Shown: positions 1-8,486, counted from the stretch's first letter. The stretch: DNA of 49,820 nucleotides from Nitrospira sp. (GCA_019636915.1 JAHBWQ010000005.1:1-49820), one strand, 5' to 3'. Notes: generated from the letters alone by a model not told the origin. A program made the numbers and translations.

Positions 1-2
1 CC

Positions 3-482
3 GACATCACCTATGTGCCGACCGCGGAAGGCTGGTTGTATCTCGCTGGCATCAAGGATCTGTACACCTGCGAGATCGTTGGATATGCCATGGGGGCCCG
101 GATGACGACGGCGTTGGTGAGCCAAGCGCTGGGCGCGGCGGTGTGGGCGAAGCGCCCACGCCCGGGACTGATCCACCACTCCGATCGCGGCTCGCAATAT
201 TGTGCCCAGGACTATCAAGCGCAATTGCGGCAGTTCGGTCTGACCCCGTCTATGAGTCGGCGAGGCAATTGCTATGACAATGCCCCGATGGAGAGTTTCT
301 GGGGGACGCTGAAGACTGAGCTGGTGCATCATCGGCGCTACGAGACCCGTGAGCAGGCGCGGCACGAGATCTCGGAGTACATCGAGAGCTTCTATAACCG
401 GCAGCGGCGGCACTCCCGGCTCGGGAATCGCTCGCCAGTGGCATTTGCCCAGCAGTGGGCCCGTCAACAGCTGGCGGCGTGA
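3..482 (+). CDS. IS3-family transposase OrfB, C-terminal part
   Basis: This DDE (rve-type) integrase domain is open at the left window edge. Reading begins DITYVPTAEGWLYLAG, where the first Asp is the first catalytic residue of the IS3 OrfB core. The second Asp lies in LIHHSDRGSQY and the Glu in APMESFWGTLK, so the visible DDE triad is complete. The tail FYNRQRRHSRLGNRSP is typical of the IS2/IS3 OrfB family. An internal GTG at 15 is not the true start. The protein cuts and joins IS ends, normally as an OrfAB frameshift fusion. The visible part carries no lesion, unlike copy 2. Confidence 0.93.
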   Translation, partial: DITYVPTAEGWLYLAGIKDLYTCEIVGYAMGARMTTALVSQALGAAVWAKRPRPGLIHHSDRGSQYCAQDYQAQLRQFGLTPSMSRRGNCYDNAPMESFWGTLKTELVHHRRYETREQARHEISEYIESFYNRQRRHSRLGNRSPVAFAQQWARQQLAA

Positions 483-504
483 GGCTGCAACTCATGGCGT
501 CCAC

Positions 505-522
505 TATTGACAACCGGGGTCA
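505..522 (+). repeat. Right terminal inverted repeat of IS3 copy 1
   Basis: The sequence tattgacaaccggggtca matches the right end of copy 2 (6578-6595) with a single a/g difference. It ends in CA, as expected for this family. The matching left end is outside the window, so the exact repeat length is an estimate. Confidence 0.7.
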
Positions 523-527
523 GTTTC

Positions 528-1931
528 TTACCGGTATGGAGCCCAGGGACGCGGTAAGCGATTGATGCCGTCGAGTGCGGCGACTTTGTAACATTCTGCC
601 AAAGTCGGGTAATTGAAGACCGTGTCGATGAAATAGTGGATGCGCCCACGATGGGCCATGACGGCCTGACCGATGTGAATCAGCTCCGTCGCCCCTTCTC
701 CGATGATATGGACGCCGAGCAATTCGTAGGTCTGCCGGTGAAACAAGAGCTTGAGCATGCCGGTTTCGTCGCCCATCAGCAGCCCACGGGCGATTTCTTT
801 ATAGCGTGCGATGCCCACTGCATAGGGAACCCCGGCCTGGGTGAGTTCTTCCTCGCTCCGTCCCACCATGGAGAGTTGCGGGATGGAGTAAATACCGTAA
901 GGAAGCAACGAATTGTCGGTGCGATCCGGATACCCGAAGGCATGGCAGGAGGCGTGGCGGCCTTGCTGCATTGAGGTTGAGGCCAGGGCCGGAAACCCGA
1001 TGACGTCGCCGGCTGCATAGATATGCGGAACCGCGGTCTGGAAATGTTCATTCACGCTCAGGCGACCCCGAGTATCCGCCTTCAATCCCGCCGCTTCCAG
1101 GTTGAGTCCTTTGGTCGCGCCGACCCGGCCGATCGCATACATCAGCGTTGATGCTTGGATCGGCTTGGCATGTCGCAAATGGACATCGATCGAATTGTCG
1201 GCCCCTCTCTTGATCGCGAGCACTTCTTCATCGTGATAGAGGGTGACGCCGATCTCTTTCATCCGTTGCTGGAGCATGTCGATGATCTCGACGTCGGCGA
1301 ATTCCATGAGCCGGGGACGTTTATCGATGAGCGTGGTGGGAATCCCGAGTGCGGCGAAAATGGAAGCGTACTCTGTGCCGATGACCCCGCCACCGACAAT
1401 GACGATGGAGGTGGGAAGGTGTTTGAGGGTCATGAGCCTGTCCGTATCGATGATCGTGGTGTCGTCGAACGGGATCTCGGATGGGCGGCTTGGTTCCGTC
1501 CCGACGGCGATGACGATGAAATCAGCCGTATGTTCGCTCAAACCGTTCCGGTGTTGAATGCGGAGACGGCGCGGATCGACAAAGCTGGCTGATCCGGGAA
1601 TCATGTCGATCCGATTCCGAGCCATCTGATCGTGGACGACCTCGATCTCGTTCGTGATGACGTAGTTGGTGTGGAGCGAGAGTTCCTCGATGGTAATCCG
1701 TTCCTTGAGCCGGTAGGGAGCACCGTAGATACGGCGTTGCGGAATTCCGGAAAAATAGAGCACGGCTTCACGCAGGGCTTTACTCGGAATCGTGCCGGTG
1801 TTGATGCAGACGCCTCCGACGACTTCCTTCTTCTCGATCAGGCCCACCTTCTTGCCGAGTTTGGCCGCCTGCACGGCGGCCTTTTGGCCAGCAGGTCCCG
1901 TACCGATGACGAGTAAATCATAGTGTGCCAT
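528..1931 (-). CDS. sthA: Soluble pyridine nucleotide transhydrogenase (SthA-like flavoprotein)
   Basis: This 467-residue protein belongs to the class I pyridine nucleotide-disulfide oxidoreductase family. It begins with an FAD-binding Rossmann motif (GTGPAG, about residues 10-15). The dihydrolipoamide dehydrogenase disulfide CxxxxC is replaced by CINTGTIPSKALREA, leaving one Cys. That change is diagnostic of soluble transhydrogenase rather than lipoamide dehydrogenase. A second dinucleotide motif, GGGVIGTEYASIFAALG, sits near residue 180 and the FAD motif YAAGDVIGFPAL near 310. The C-terminal dimer domain is present (FNYPTLAECYKVAALDG). The family moves hydride between NADH and NADPH in the cytoplasm. 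An IS3 element stops 6 bp past its stop codon, so its 3' flank and terminator were probably replaced. Confidence 0.87.
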   Translation of the reverse strand: MAHYDLLVIGTGPAGQKAAVQAAKLGKKVGLIEKKEVVGGVCINTGTIPSKALREAVLYFSGIPQRRIYGAPYRLKERITIEELSLHTNYVITNEIEVVHDQMARNRIDMIPGSASFVDPRRLRIQHRNGLSEHTADFIVIAVGTEPSRPSEIPFDDTTIIDTDRLMTLKHLPTSIVIVGGGVIGTEYASIFAALGIPTTLIDKRPRLMEFADVEIIDMLQQRMKEIGVTLYHDEEVLAIKRGADNSIDVHLRHAKPIQASTLMYAIGRVGATKGLNLEAAGLKADTRGRLSVNEHFQTAVPHIYAAGDVIGFPALASTSMQQGRHASCHAFGYPDRTDNSLLPYGIYSIPQLSMVGRSEEELTQAGVPYAVGIARYKEIARGLLMGDETGMLKLLFHRQTYELLGVHIIGEGATELIHIGQAVMAHRGRIHYFIDTVFNYPTLAECYKVAALDGINRLPRPWAPYR

Positions 1932-2040
1932 AGTGCTCCGAAGAACTGAGGCTAAGGTTGAGGTTCAAGAAAACATGAAAGCTTCTGGTCCAGTCACAAC
2001 ATTCACATGACCCGTAACTTTTACCTTAACCCGTTTCACC

Positions 2041-2412
2041 CTAGCTTTCCGTCACCAATTGACGGGCCGACCTGAAGACTTCTTCCATGTCCGGTATGTA
2101 GTTGGGTGAGCTCAGGGATGATTTAGAGATCGCGAATGGTGTTCATTTGGCAACGACCATCGGGCTCTGGTCAACATGTGAGGACCTTCCAAAAAGAGGC
2201 CATGGGTTTCCCAAACTCTCCTCCTCGGTAGTCGGACAAGATAGTCACATTGGCGATCTTGGCTTCCTCGTCAAATTGCTTTCGGGCGAAGGAACGTTGC
2301 CGGCACCCTTGGTTTCCGCAAGGTTCACCAGGGATGAGTCGTTCTGCCACACCTTCACGTCGCGGAGCGGATCGACGATTTGAACTCCCTTACCGGCGAG
2401 CGTCAGCGGCAT
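2041..2412 (-). pseudogene. tpx: Decayed thiol peroxidase (tpx) remnant
   Basis: The minus strand carries pieces of a Tpx-family peroxiredoxin in shifted frames. From 2412 it reads MPLTLAGKGVQIVDPLRDVK and then NLAETKG, which matches the Tpx N-terminus. After a jump comes FARKQFDEEAKIANVTILSD and YRGGEFGK, the segment that follows the catalytic site. Later, in another frame, an IIPEL piece and NYIPDMEEVFRSARQLVTES resemble the family C-terminus, ending in TAG at 2041. The middle of the protein, including the DTPVC-type catalytic loop, is deleted. At least two frame changes and in-frame stops are present, so no enzyme can be made. Assignment is by motif recognition only. Confidence 0.72.
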
Positions 2413-2659
2413 CTACTGTCCCAACTATTGCTCATATCGCTGGGTGGTGCTATCAACCTTCATGAGCGGTGAATCGTTGATCGTCCTCGCACGAAGACTC
2501 ACCGAACAATTTCGGAGAAGAAGGTGCCAGGAACCATGTCCTAATTGCCAAACAGTGTCCAGCCACATTCACCTGCGAGGGTCCTACCTTGTCTCATAAG
2601 AGACCTGACCTCCGCGAAAATGTAACATGTCCCAGCTCTTCCTTTCCCTGGTTATTGCC

Positions 2660-3496
2660 TTAGGTATAGCCGAGAAACCGAGGCCGGTCTCGGACAGAAA
2701 CCATTTTCACTAGGTCCCGTATGGAGAGAACCCCGACTATCTTGCCGTTCTCACTGACGGCTAAGTGACGCACACCCCGTTCGGCCATGACCTGACTGGC
2801 ATCGCGAATCGTACGATTGACATCAATGCTCAGCAGAGGGGAGCTCATCACATCACGGACACGGGTCTTGCCTGCATCCTGGTTGGGGGCGAGCCCTTTT
2901 CGGACCAGATCGCTCTCGGTCACGACGCCGACAAGCTCGTCGGCCTCAATCGTCAGCAATGACCCGATGCGTCTGTCGCTCATTTGCACAGCGGCCGCAA
3001 ACATGGACTCTTCGCTGCCGATCGTCGCGGGCGAGGTCGCCATCAGGACACCAAGCGGCCGGTACACCCCGTCGAGCTCGATGACGGGACCGCTCTCCGC
3101 ATCCACAAACGATCGCACCAAATCCCGTACTGAAAGCACCCCGACGATCTCCCCCCCCTCCACCACGCAGAGGTGACGGACCTGGTTGCCTTCCATCACA
3201 TGGCTGGCATCCAACATGGAGCATTCTGTCGCGATCGTCAAAGGTGGGCGGCTCATCACACGATCCACCATTGTGACCGTCGGATCCATTCCCTTCGCAA
3301 GGACTTTCCGCACCAAATCCGTCTCCGTCACTATCCCTATCGGTCCTCGTTTGGGATCGCCGGACTCTACCAACACACAGCCGATACGCCGAGCCCCCAT
3401 CCGCTCGGCCGCCAGCACGGCCGTCGTCTCTTGTGGGACCATTTCCAGATAGCGATGCACAAAGGCCTTGACAGTTCCGCCGCTAGACTCATGCAT
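2660..3496 (-). CDS. Protein of four CBS domains
   Basis: The 278 residues consist of four CBS motifs arranged as two Bateman modules: about 10-65, 70-130, 145-200 and 208-270. Each shows the typical pattern of V..VM...(L/P)..I......AS.VM...VRHL.V.E.G..VGVLS.RDLV. CBS pairs bind adenosyl ligands such as AMP, ATP or SAM and usually regulate an attached or partner protein. No catalytic domain is attached, so this is a stand-alone sensor whose partner is unknown. No gene follows closely enough to suggest one. Confidence 0.88.
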   Translation of the reverse strand: MHESSGGTVKAFVHRYLEMVPQETTAVLAAERMGARRIGCVLVESGDPKRGPIGIVTETDLVRKVLAKGMDPTVTMVDRVMSRPPLTIATECSMLDASHVMEGNQVRHLCVVEGGEIVGVLSVRDLVRSFVDAESGPVIELDGVYRPLGVLMATSPATIGSEESMFAAAVQMSDRRIGSLLTIEADELVGVVTESDLVRKGLAPNQDAGKTRVRDVMSSPLLSIDVNRTIRDASQVMAERGVRHLAVSENGKIVGVLSIRDLVKMVSVRDRPRFLGYT

Positions 3497-3689
3497 CGCA
3501 ACTCCGTGTTCCTAAAAACAGATCGTCCTTCCGTACACCCGATAGTCCGGAGCGCCTTCACCCTGATGCTCTCGCAATCACTATACACGATTGCGTCGGC
3601 ACGCACACGATGTGGTGGACATGAATTCAGGAACCTGGTTGGTTGGGCTACCAACGTCGGGGTCTTCATTGAGGCCCAAGCCATGCCTG

Positions 3690-3844
3690 GGGAGAATGCG
3701 CCGATTGGAAGGGGCTGTGCGCAGGTGCGCCGGTTCAAAGCGACCCTGCATTCGAAGCACGCGCTGCCGGTGGCGGACAACCGGGTGCCCAAACGTTTGC
3801 CGCCACGCGACCGAACGAGGTATGGGTCACGGACATCACCTACG
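3690..3844 (+). pseudogene. IS3 OrfB 5' exon fragment (copy 2)
   Basis: This is the N-terminal side of the transposase integrase region, recognisable as RRFKATLHSKHALPVADN followed by a frame change and then VWVTDITY. The last coding base before the intron is G3844, the first base of the Val codon in DITYV. The left boundary is approximate, because similarity fades above about 3690. Confidence 0.7.
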
Positions 3845-4183
3845 GTACGCCCAGCCAACGAAGCCCGCCTGGCTGGGGCTGAGTTGCTTGAGCATGTCTG
3901 GAATGCATGACCCGATGGAGCGGCTGTAGCAGTCACGAGCATGCCCTCCTTCTGCTACGAGAAGGAGTGAGCCGAAGCGGCGGTGACTTGCCGGACACGG
4001 GCAAGGTGACGCAGTCAGCAGGAAACGGGGCGTGCGGCGAAGCGGTTACGCCAAGATGTGCCTCTAGGCTGAACATGGGACGGTTGAGGAACACGCACCT
4101 ATTGACCCGCATCTGAGGGTTGAAATGTCACCCCTGCCGACACCGCTTCACAGGCAGGACGCGGATCCGGGCCCGTCATAATG

Positions 4184-4189
4184 CGTAGG
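4184..4189 (+). other. Candidate EBS1 of the group II intron
   Basis: The bases cgtagg, inside the predicted domain I region, pair perfectly with cctacg at 3839-3844, the exon immediately upstream of the 5' splice site. This is what the EBS1-IBS1 interaction requires. The placement rests on complementarity only. The secondary structure of domain I was not folded, and a six-base match can arise by chance. Confidence 0.5.
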
Positions 4190-4518
4190 GACGTGTACGG
4201 CGAATGCAGGCTGGACATGTATGCTAGCCAGCAGGGAGTCATGGGGAGCGCGTAGCTAGACCATGACGTCCGAGACGACTTGCGGCACGCAAGGAGAAAG
4301 ACTGCGATAGGCAACCTCGCCCGTGTGTGAAGTCCAGCATGTGAACTGGGGAAGGCGTGTACCGATAACCGATGACAAGGGAGTGTGTCCCCCGACGCGG
4401 TACACGTTGACGGAGCCCTCGTAGTAGTCCGAGGTCGGGAACGCCGGCCACATGGCGAAGGGGGGCAGTTTGAGCGGCATGTGTGGCGGATTACCTGACC
4501 ACAATGAGGTGAAGACCT

Positions 4519-6059
4519 TTGATAATCAGGGAAATGCAACGCAAGCTGGCAACGTGGTCAACGGAGAACCCCGAACGTAAGTTCGATCGACTCCTGAGAC
4601 TGATTGCTGATCGAACATGGCTGGCAGAAGCCGTGCGCATCACGCTCGCATCCAGTGGTGCGCGAACGCCGGGCGTCGATGGGGTCGACAAGGCCATGAT
4701 GACGGGAAACCTTCACCAGGAACTGGCGACGATACGCGCCGAATTGTTAGCGGGCTCCTATACGCCGCAACCCGCACGGCGCGTGTACATCCCCAAGGCG
4801 AACGGCACGTTGAGGCCCTTAGGGATCCCCTGTCTGCGGGATCGAGTGGTCCAGAGAGCGATGCTGATGGCCATGGAGCCGATCTGGGAGAGTGATTTCC
4901 ATCGGATGTCCTATGGCTTCAGGCCCGCCCGAAGTGTGCACCATGCGATACGAACGGTCAAATTGCAGCTGCAGGAAAGTGACGAGCAAAGAACGGCAGG
5001 TCGCTGGGTGATCGAGGGCGACCTGGCCAGCTACTTTGAGACTGTCCATCACCGCCTGCTGCTGAAAGGCGTCCGCAACCGTATCGCAGATCAACGCGTT
5101 CTCGCCTTGCTTTGGAAGTTTATCAAAGCAGGGGGTGTTGATCGGGGTCTCTTTTGCGCCGCGAGCGAAGGTGTTCCACAAGGGGGAGTTATCTCTCCGC
5201 TGCTATCCAACATCATGGTGCATGAATTTGATGGCTGGATGGAGGCAAACTACCTGAAGCCCAAAGGTGCGTAAGGACCGATGGGCATGGAACTTCGGTA
5301 TTCTCAAACAGCGGCCGATTGCTGTACGAGAGAACCGGCAGTGGAAACCAGGCGTCTCCTACTGCCGCTATGCGGATGATTTCGTCGTGGTCGTGAAAGG
5401 AACCCGTGCGCATGCTGAGGCGATACGCGAAGCGTGCCGGACGTTTCTGGAAGGGACGCTCAACCTCACGTTGAATATGGAAAAGACCCATATCACCCAC
5501 GTGAATGACGGCGTTGTCTTCCTCGGCCACCGCATTTTAGCAAGCGGGGGCCACGAGGTCATCTGCGACCGGTCACGACGATTCCATGGGAGAAGTACCG
5601 GGGCTTCACCGACAAGCTGGTCAAGGAACTGTCTGGCAATTACAGCGTGAACAGCTGAACAGCATGGACCTGATGGAACGCCTGAACCGGAAACTCTCGG
5701 GATGGGCGAACTTCTATCAATACACTGACTATACGGCAACCGTCTTTAGCCGGGTGGACCGGACCGTCTGCTGGAAGTTCGGACATTGGCTCGCGCGCAA
5801 GTGTCGGCGAGGATTCCCGAGCCTGATGCGTGAACACGTTCGGGCACCAGAACCGGGGCGTGCCACCACATGGGTACTGAAGGGACAGAATAGTCGGGGG
5901 TGGTATGGCGAACAGGCGTTGCGGCGTCTGGCCACCAGCCGCAAAGGTCAGTTCAGGTGGCGGACCCTGGAAGGGAACCCGTATCTGATTCGCGACGAGC
6001 ATCGCACGTTTCGCGAATCGCGCTACGCTGACGTGGCTTTTGCATTCAGCAACGCTTAA
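4519..6059 (+). pseudogene. ltrA: Group II intron-encoded reverse transcriptase/maturase, frameshifted
   Basis: The reading frame starts at TTG 4519 or ATG 4534. The first segment (to 5274) carries RT motifs GVDGVDKAMM, RRVYIPKANGTLRPLGIP, YGFRPARS, VIEGDLASYFETV and GVPQGGVISPLLSN. The second (5267-5570) carries the catalytic YCRYADDFVVVVKG and the motif VFLGHRI. The third (5656-6059) carries the maturase thumb/X region, SGWANFYQYTDYTATVF. At least three lesions separate them: one near 5269, one near 5575, and an 8-bp tandem duplication (tgaacagc twice, 5648-5663). There is no clear C-terminal HNH endonuclease domain. As it stands no full-length maturase can be made without recoding, so splicing or movement would need help in trans. 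Confidence 0.88.
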
Positions 6060-6064
6060 ATGGA

Positions 6065-6149
6065 GAGCCGGATGCGCTGAAAGGTGCAAGTCCGGTTCGG
6101 GGAGGAGAGTCCGGGAGATAGTTCGACTACGCCCGGTCTCTCACTCCAC
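6065..6149 (+). ncRNA. Group II intron domains V and VI
   Basis: Domain V spans about 6065-6099. It begins gagccgga with the catalytic AGC triad (6066-6068), has a GAAA-type loop, and closes with the complementary tccggttc. Domain VI follows: gagagtccggg pairs with cccggtctctc (6132-6142). It leaves A6143 as the likely bulged branch point, with six bases between it and the 3' splice site after 6149. These are the elements needed for lariat formation, and neither shows obvious damage. Confidence 0.82.
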
Positions 6150-6555
6150 TGCCCACTGCAGAGGGGTGGCTGTATCTGGCGGGCGTCAAGGATCTCCATA
6201 CCTGTGAAGTCATTGGCCATGCGATGGACGCCCGGGATGACGGCGGACTTTGGTCAGTCAGGCCCTGCTCATGGCGGTGGGGGCGAAGCGCCCGCAACCG
6301 GGACTGATCCACCACTCGAATCGCGGGTCTCAATACTGTGCCCAGGACTATCAAGATCAGTTGGAAAGCTTTTGGGGGACGTTGAAGAACGAACTGCTGC
6401 ATCACCGGCGGTATGACACGCGGGCGCAGACTCGGCAAGAGATCGCAGAGTACATCGAGATCTTCTACAACCGTCAGCGACGGCATTCTCGACTGGGGAA
6501 TCGCTCGCCCGACGCGTTCGCCCAACAGTGGGCCCGGCACCAGCCAGCGGCGTGA
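6150..6555 (+). pseudogene. IS3 OrfB 3' exon fragment (copy 2)
   Basis: This continues the transposase after the intron (PTAEGWLYLAGVKDLHTCEVIGHAMDA, seen in parts). Compared with copy 1 it has two single-base insertions near 6236-6250 (a G after the CGG codon and an extra T) that shift frame. It also has an exact 63-bp in-frame deletion between YQDQL and ESFWGTLK. The deletion removes the block before the third catalytic residue, although the Glu itself survives. The product cannot be an active transposase. Confidence 0.87.
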
Positions 6556-6577
6556 GGCTGCAATTCATGGCGTTCAC

Positions 6578-6595
6578 TATTGACAACCGAGGTCA
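6578..6595 (+). repeat. Right terminal inverted repeat of IS3 copy 2
   Basis: The bases tattgacaaccgaggtca match the right end of copy 1 with one change. They mark the 3' boundary of the element, 137 bp upstream of the selO start chosen here. Confidence 0.7.
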
Positions 6596-6732
6596 GAAAT
6601 GATGCGGCTGCAAGAGGTGGACAAGGGAGTGCTCTGAGTCATGACGAGTACTGGCCAGCTCAGTGGACAGCGCATTCAGTTCAAACGGCTGAAGGCATAG
6701 CAAAGGTCATGAGGCTCGTGATACAGAAAGGT

Positions 6733-8208
6733 ATGATCCAGCGAACGCTTGAAACGCTGTCCTTTGATAATACCTATGCCCGTCTTCCCCAGGCGTTTTA
6801 TGCACGATTGAACCCAACTCCATTTAGCGCGCCTCCCTATTTAATCCATGCCAACCAGTTTGCGGCTGAGTTGATCGATCTTGATCCAGAGCAATCGACG
6901 CGGCCAGAGTTCGCAGAGCTCTTCGGGGGGAATGCCCTCGCGCCGGGCATGGAGCCACTCGCGATGCTGTACTCAGGCCATCAATTCGGGGTGTATGTCC
7001 CACAGCTGGGTGATGGGCGTGCGATCCTCCTCGGAGAAGCGACGAACGAACGGGGTGAGCGGTGGGATCTCCACCTCAAAGGAGCAGGGATGACGCCGTT
7101 TTCTCGAGATGGGGATGGCCGAGCGGTGCTGCGCTCCACGATCCGTGAATACCTCTGTTGTGCCGCGATGCAGGGGCTTGGCATTCCGACTACACAGGCA
7201 CTGTGTATCGTCGGTAGTGACGACAAGGTCTATCGCGAGCAGATCGAAACCGGTGCAATGTTGGTTCGGATGGCGCCGTCACATGTCCGTTTCGGTAGCT
7301 TTGAAGTGCTCTATTACCGGAAGCAATATGACCATTTGAAAACCTTGGCCGATTATGTGATCGACCAGCACTTCCCCCATCTCCGCGATGTTGACGAAAA
7401 GTATGCGCAATTCTTCACCGAAGTCGTTGCACGAACCGCGAGGTTGATCGCGCACTGGCAGGCTGTCGGTTGGGCCCATGGGGTGATGAATACGGACAAT
7501 ATGTCGATCCTCGGTCTGACGATGGATTACGGTCCTTATGGGTTCATGGATGACTATGATGCGGGGTTTATCTGCAACCATTCTGATTACAACGGTCGTT
7601 ATGCCTTCAACCAGCAGCCTTATATCGGACTCTGGAATCTGAGCTGCTTAGCCCAGGCTCTGTTGCCGTTGGCAGAGAAAACAGCGCTCAAAGCAGGTCT
7701 GGAGACGTATCAACCGTTGTTTGATCGGGAATATCAGAAGCAGATGAGGGAGAAAGTCGGGTTGGCGGATGAACAGACCGGAGACGCGGAGCTGATTCAA
7801 GACTTCCTCGGGTTGCTTCAGGGAAGCCATGCTGACTACACGATGGTGTTTCGAGAGTTGAGCACACTTTCCACGAAGAAGGATGCGGTGCATGAGAAGG
7901 TGCGCGAGCACTTTCTCAACCGCGAGAGGTTTGACGAGTGGGCGGTACGTTATCGAGATCGGTTGCGACGTGAACACAGCCACGATGAGGAACGGTGTGA
8001 TCGAATGAATCGGGTGAATCCCAAATACGTGCTGAGGAATTATCTTGCGCAGATCGCAATCGAGAAGGCACAACACAAAGACTTTTCTGAAGTCGATCGA
8101 CTTTTCACATTGCTCCAAACTCCCTTCGCCGACCAGCCGGGTATGGAATCCTACGCCCTCCCGCCACCGAACTGGGGGAAACACTTGGCAGTCAGTTGTT
8201 CATCCTGA
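6733..8208 (+). CDS. selO: SelO/YdiU protein adenylyltransferase
   Basis: This belongs to the SelO pseudokinase family, which transfers AMP from ATP to Ser, Thr or Tyr of target proteins. Visible family blocks are FDNTYARLP near the start, YSGHQFGVYVPQLGDGRA, KGAGMTPFSRDGDGRAVLR, the metal/nucleotide region HGVMNTDNMS with MDYGP, and the C-terminal CSS tail that in eukaryotes carries selenocysteine. With ATG 6733 the protein is 491 residues, close to the usual 480. The frame stays open upstream to 6580, inside the IS right end, but family similarity begins at TLETLSFDNTYARLP and a gaaagg element precedes 6733. ATG 6709 is an alternative. The IS lies directly upstream and may have replaced the native promoter. 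Confidence 0.92.
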   Translation: MIQRTLETLSFDNTYARLPQAFYARLNPTPFSAPPYLIHANQFAAELIDLDPEQSTRPEFAELFGGNALAPGMEPLAMLYSGHQFGVYVPQLGDGRAILLGEATNERGERWDLHLKGAGMTPFSRDGDGRAVLRSTIREYLCCAAMQGLGIPTTQALCIVGSDDKVYREQIETGAMLVRMAPSHVRFGSFEVLYYRKQYDHLKTLADYVIDQHFPHLRDVDEKYAQFFTEVVARTARLIAHWQAVGWAHGVMNTDNMSILGLTMDYGPYGFMDDYDAGFICNHSDYNGRYAFNQQPYIGLWNLSCLAQALLPLAEKTALKAGLETYQPLFDREYQKQMREKVGLADEQTGDAELIQDFLGLLQGSHADYTMVFRELSTLSTKKDAVHEKVREHFLNRERFDEWAVRYRDRLRREHSHDEERCDRMNRVNPKYVLRNYLAQIAIEKAQHKDFSEVDRLFTLLQTPFADQPGMESYALPPPNWGKHLAVSCSS

Positions 8209-8222
8209 ATCAGCTTGATGAT

Positions 8223-8486
8223 CTACCTATCAGGTGTACGGCCGGGACAGAGTTCGAATCCAAGGCGTGATTTCCTCATGCCGCTCTCTCCTAGTCCCGC
8301 GACACCAAACGGATCCGTCTCAACATCGTGTCTGACTTCGCGGTCCGGGCGTTGGGTTGTGGTGGGTAGGGTGCCAGCCTGCACGGCCGATGGCCACAAT
8401 AACTTGTAGCCTGCGAGCAGGGCACCAACGAGAGAGGTTTTCATAAATGTCCGGCGAGTCCAAACCAAGGAATCTTTGTGTGTCAT
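8223..8486 (-). CDS. Small protein with a Tat-type signal, possibly truncated
   Basis: The 87-residue ORF opens with a twin-arginine leader: TRRTFMK, then the hydrophobic stretch TSLVGALLAG, ending near AVQA. The 50 residues after the predicted cleavage site are low in hydrophobicity and match no family that I know. A short purine run precedes the ATG. It may be a genuine small Tat-exported protein or the surviving 5' end of a longer exported enzyme cut off at the convergent selO 3' end. It follows the carbonic anhydrase-like gene on the same strand after 97 bp. Confidence 0.4.
   Translation of the reverse strand: MTHKDSLVWTRRTFMKTSLVGALLAGYKLLWPSAVQAGTLPTTTQRPDREVRHDVETDPFGVAGLGESGMRKSRLGFELCPGRTPDR

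Larger units (their letters stand above)
1..522 (+). mobile_element. IS3-family insertion sequence, 3' part (copy 1)
   Basis: The window opens inside an IS3-family element. It holds the C-terminal part of the OrfB transposase and a right end reading tattgacaaccggggtca, which closes with CA as IS3-family ends do. The same right end, with one base different, closes the second copy at 6595. The element ends 6 bp before the stop codon of the convergent sthA gene, so it landed at the gene end without removing its coding sequence. The left end and any target duplication lie outside the window. Confidence 0.88.
3845..6149 (+). mobile_element. Group II intron inserted in the IS3 transposase
   Basis: The element starts GTACG, close to the group II 5' consensus GTGYG, and ends AC, matching the 3' AY rule. 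Removing these 2305 bases joins TACG to TGCCC and restores the transposase reading frame DITYVPTAE. Inside are about 670 bases of structured RNA (domains I-III), an intron-encoded reverse transcriptase (4519-6059, broken), and domains V and VI at the 3' end. The hexamer cgtagg at 4184-4189 is complementary to the last six exon bases cctacg (3839-3844), as an EBS1-IBS1 pair would be. The ribozyme core looks intact while the maturase is decayed. Confidence 0.88.
3690..6595 (+). mobile_element. IS3-family element (copy 2), decayed and split by a group II intron
   Basis: Copy 2 has OrfB sequence on both sides of an intron. Upstream, 3690-3844 encodes RRFKATLHSKHALPVADN and, after a frame change, VWVTDITY. 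Downstream, 6150-6555 continues (V)PTAEGWLYLAGVKDLHTCE and runs to the transposase stop. The right end is at 6578-6595. Joining base 3844 to base 6150 restores DITYVPTAEGWLYLAG, the same sequence as copy 1. No convincing left end or OrfA was found upstream of 3690, so the element is 5'-truncated. Confidence 0.8.

Noticed and set aside
2102..2465. Plus-strand ORFs over the tpx region.
   Set aside because: They have no ribosome-binding site or family match. The minus strand explains the sequence as tpx debris.
3173..4116. Long plus-strand ORFs across the CBS gene and intron 5' part.
   Set aside because: These are shadows of the CBS gene and of structured intron RNA. Only the short IS3 piece is real.
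6580..6732. N-terminal extension of SelO starting inside the IS end.
   Set aside because: The start would be TTG within the IS terminal repeat, and family similarity begins only at residue 55 of that frame.
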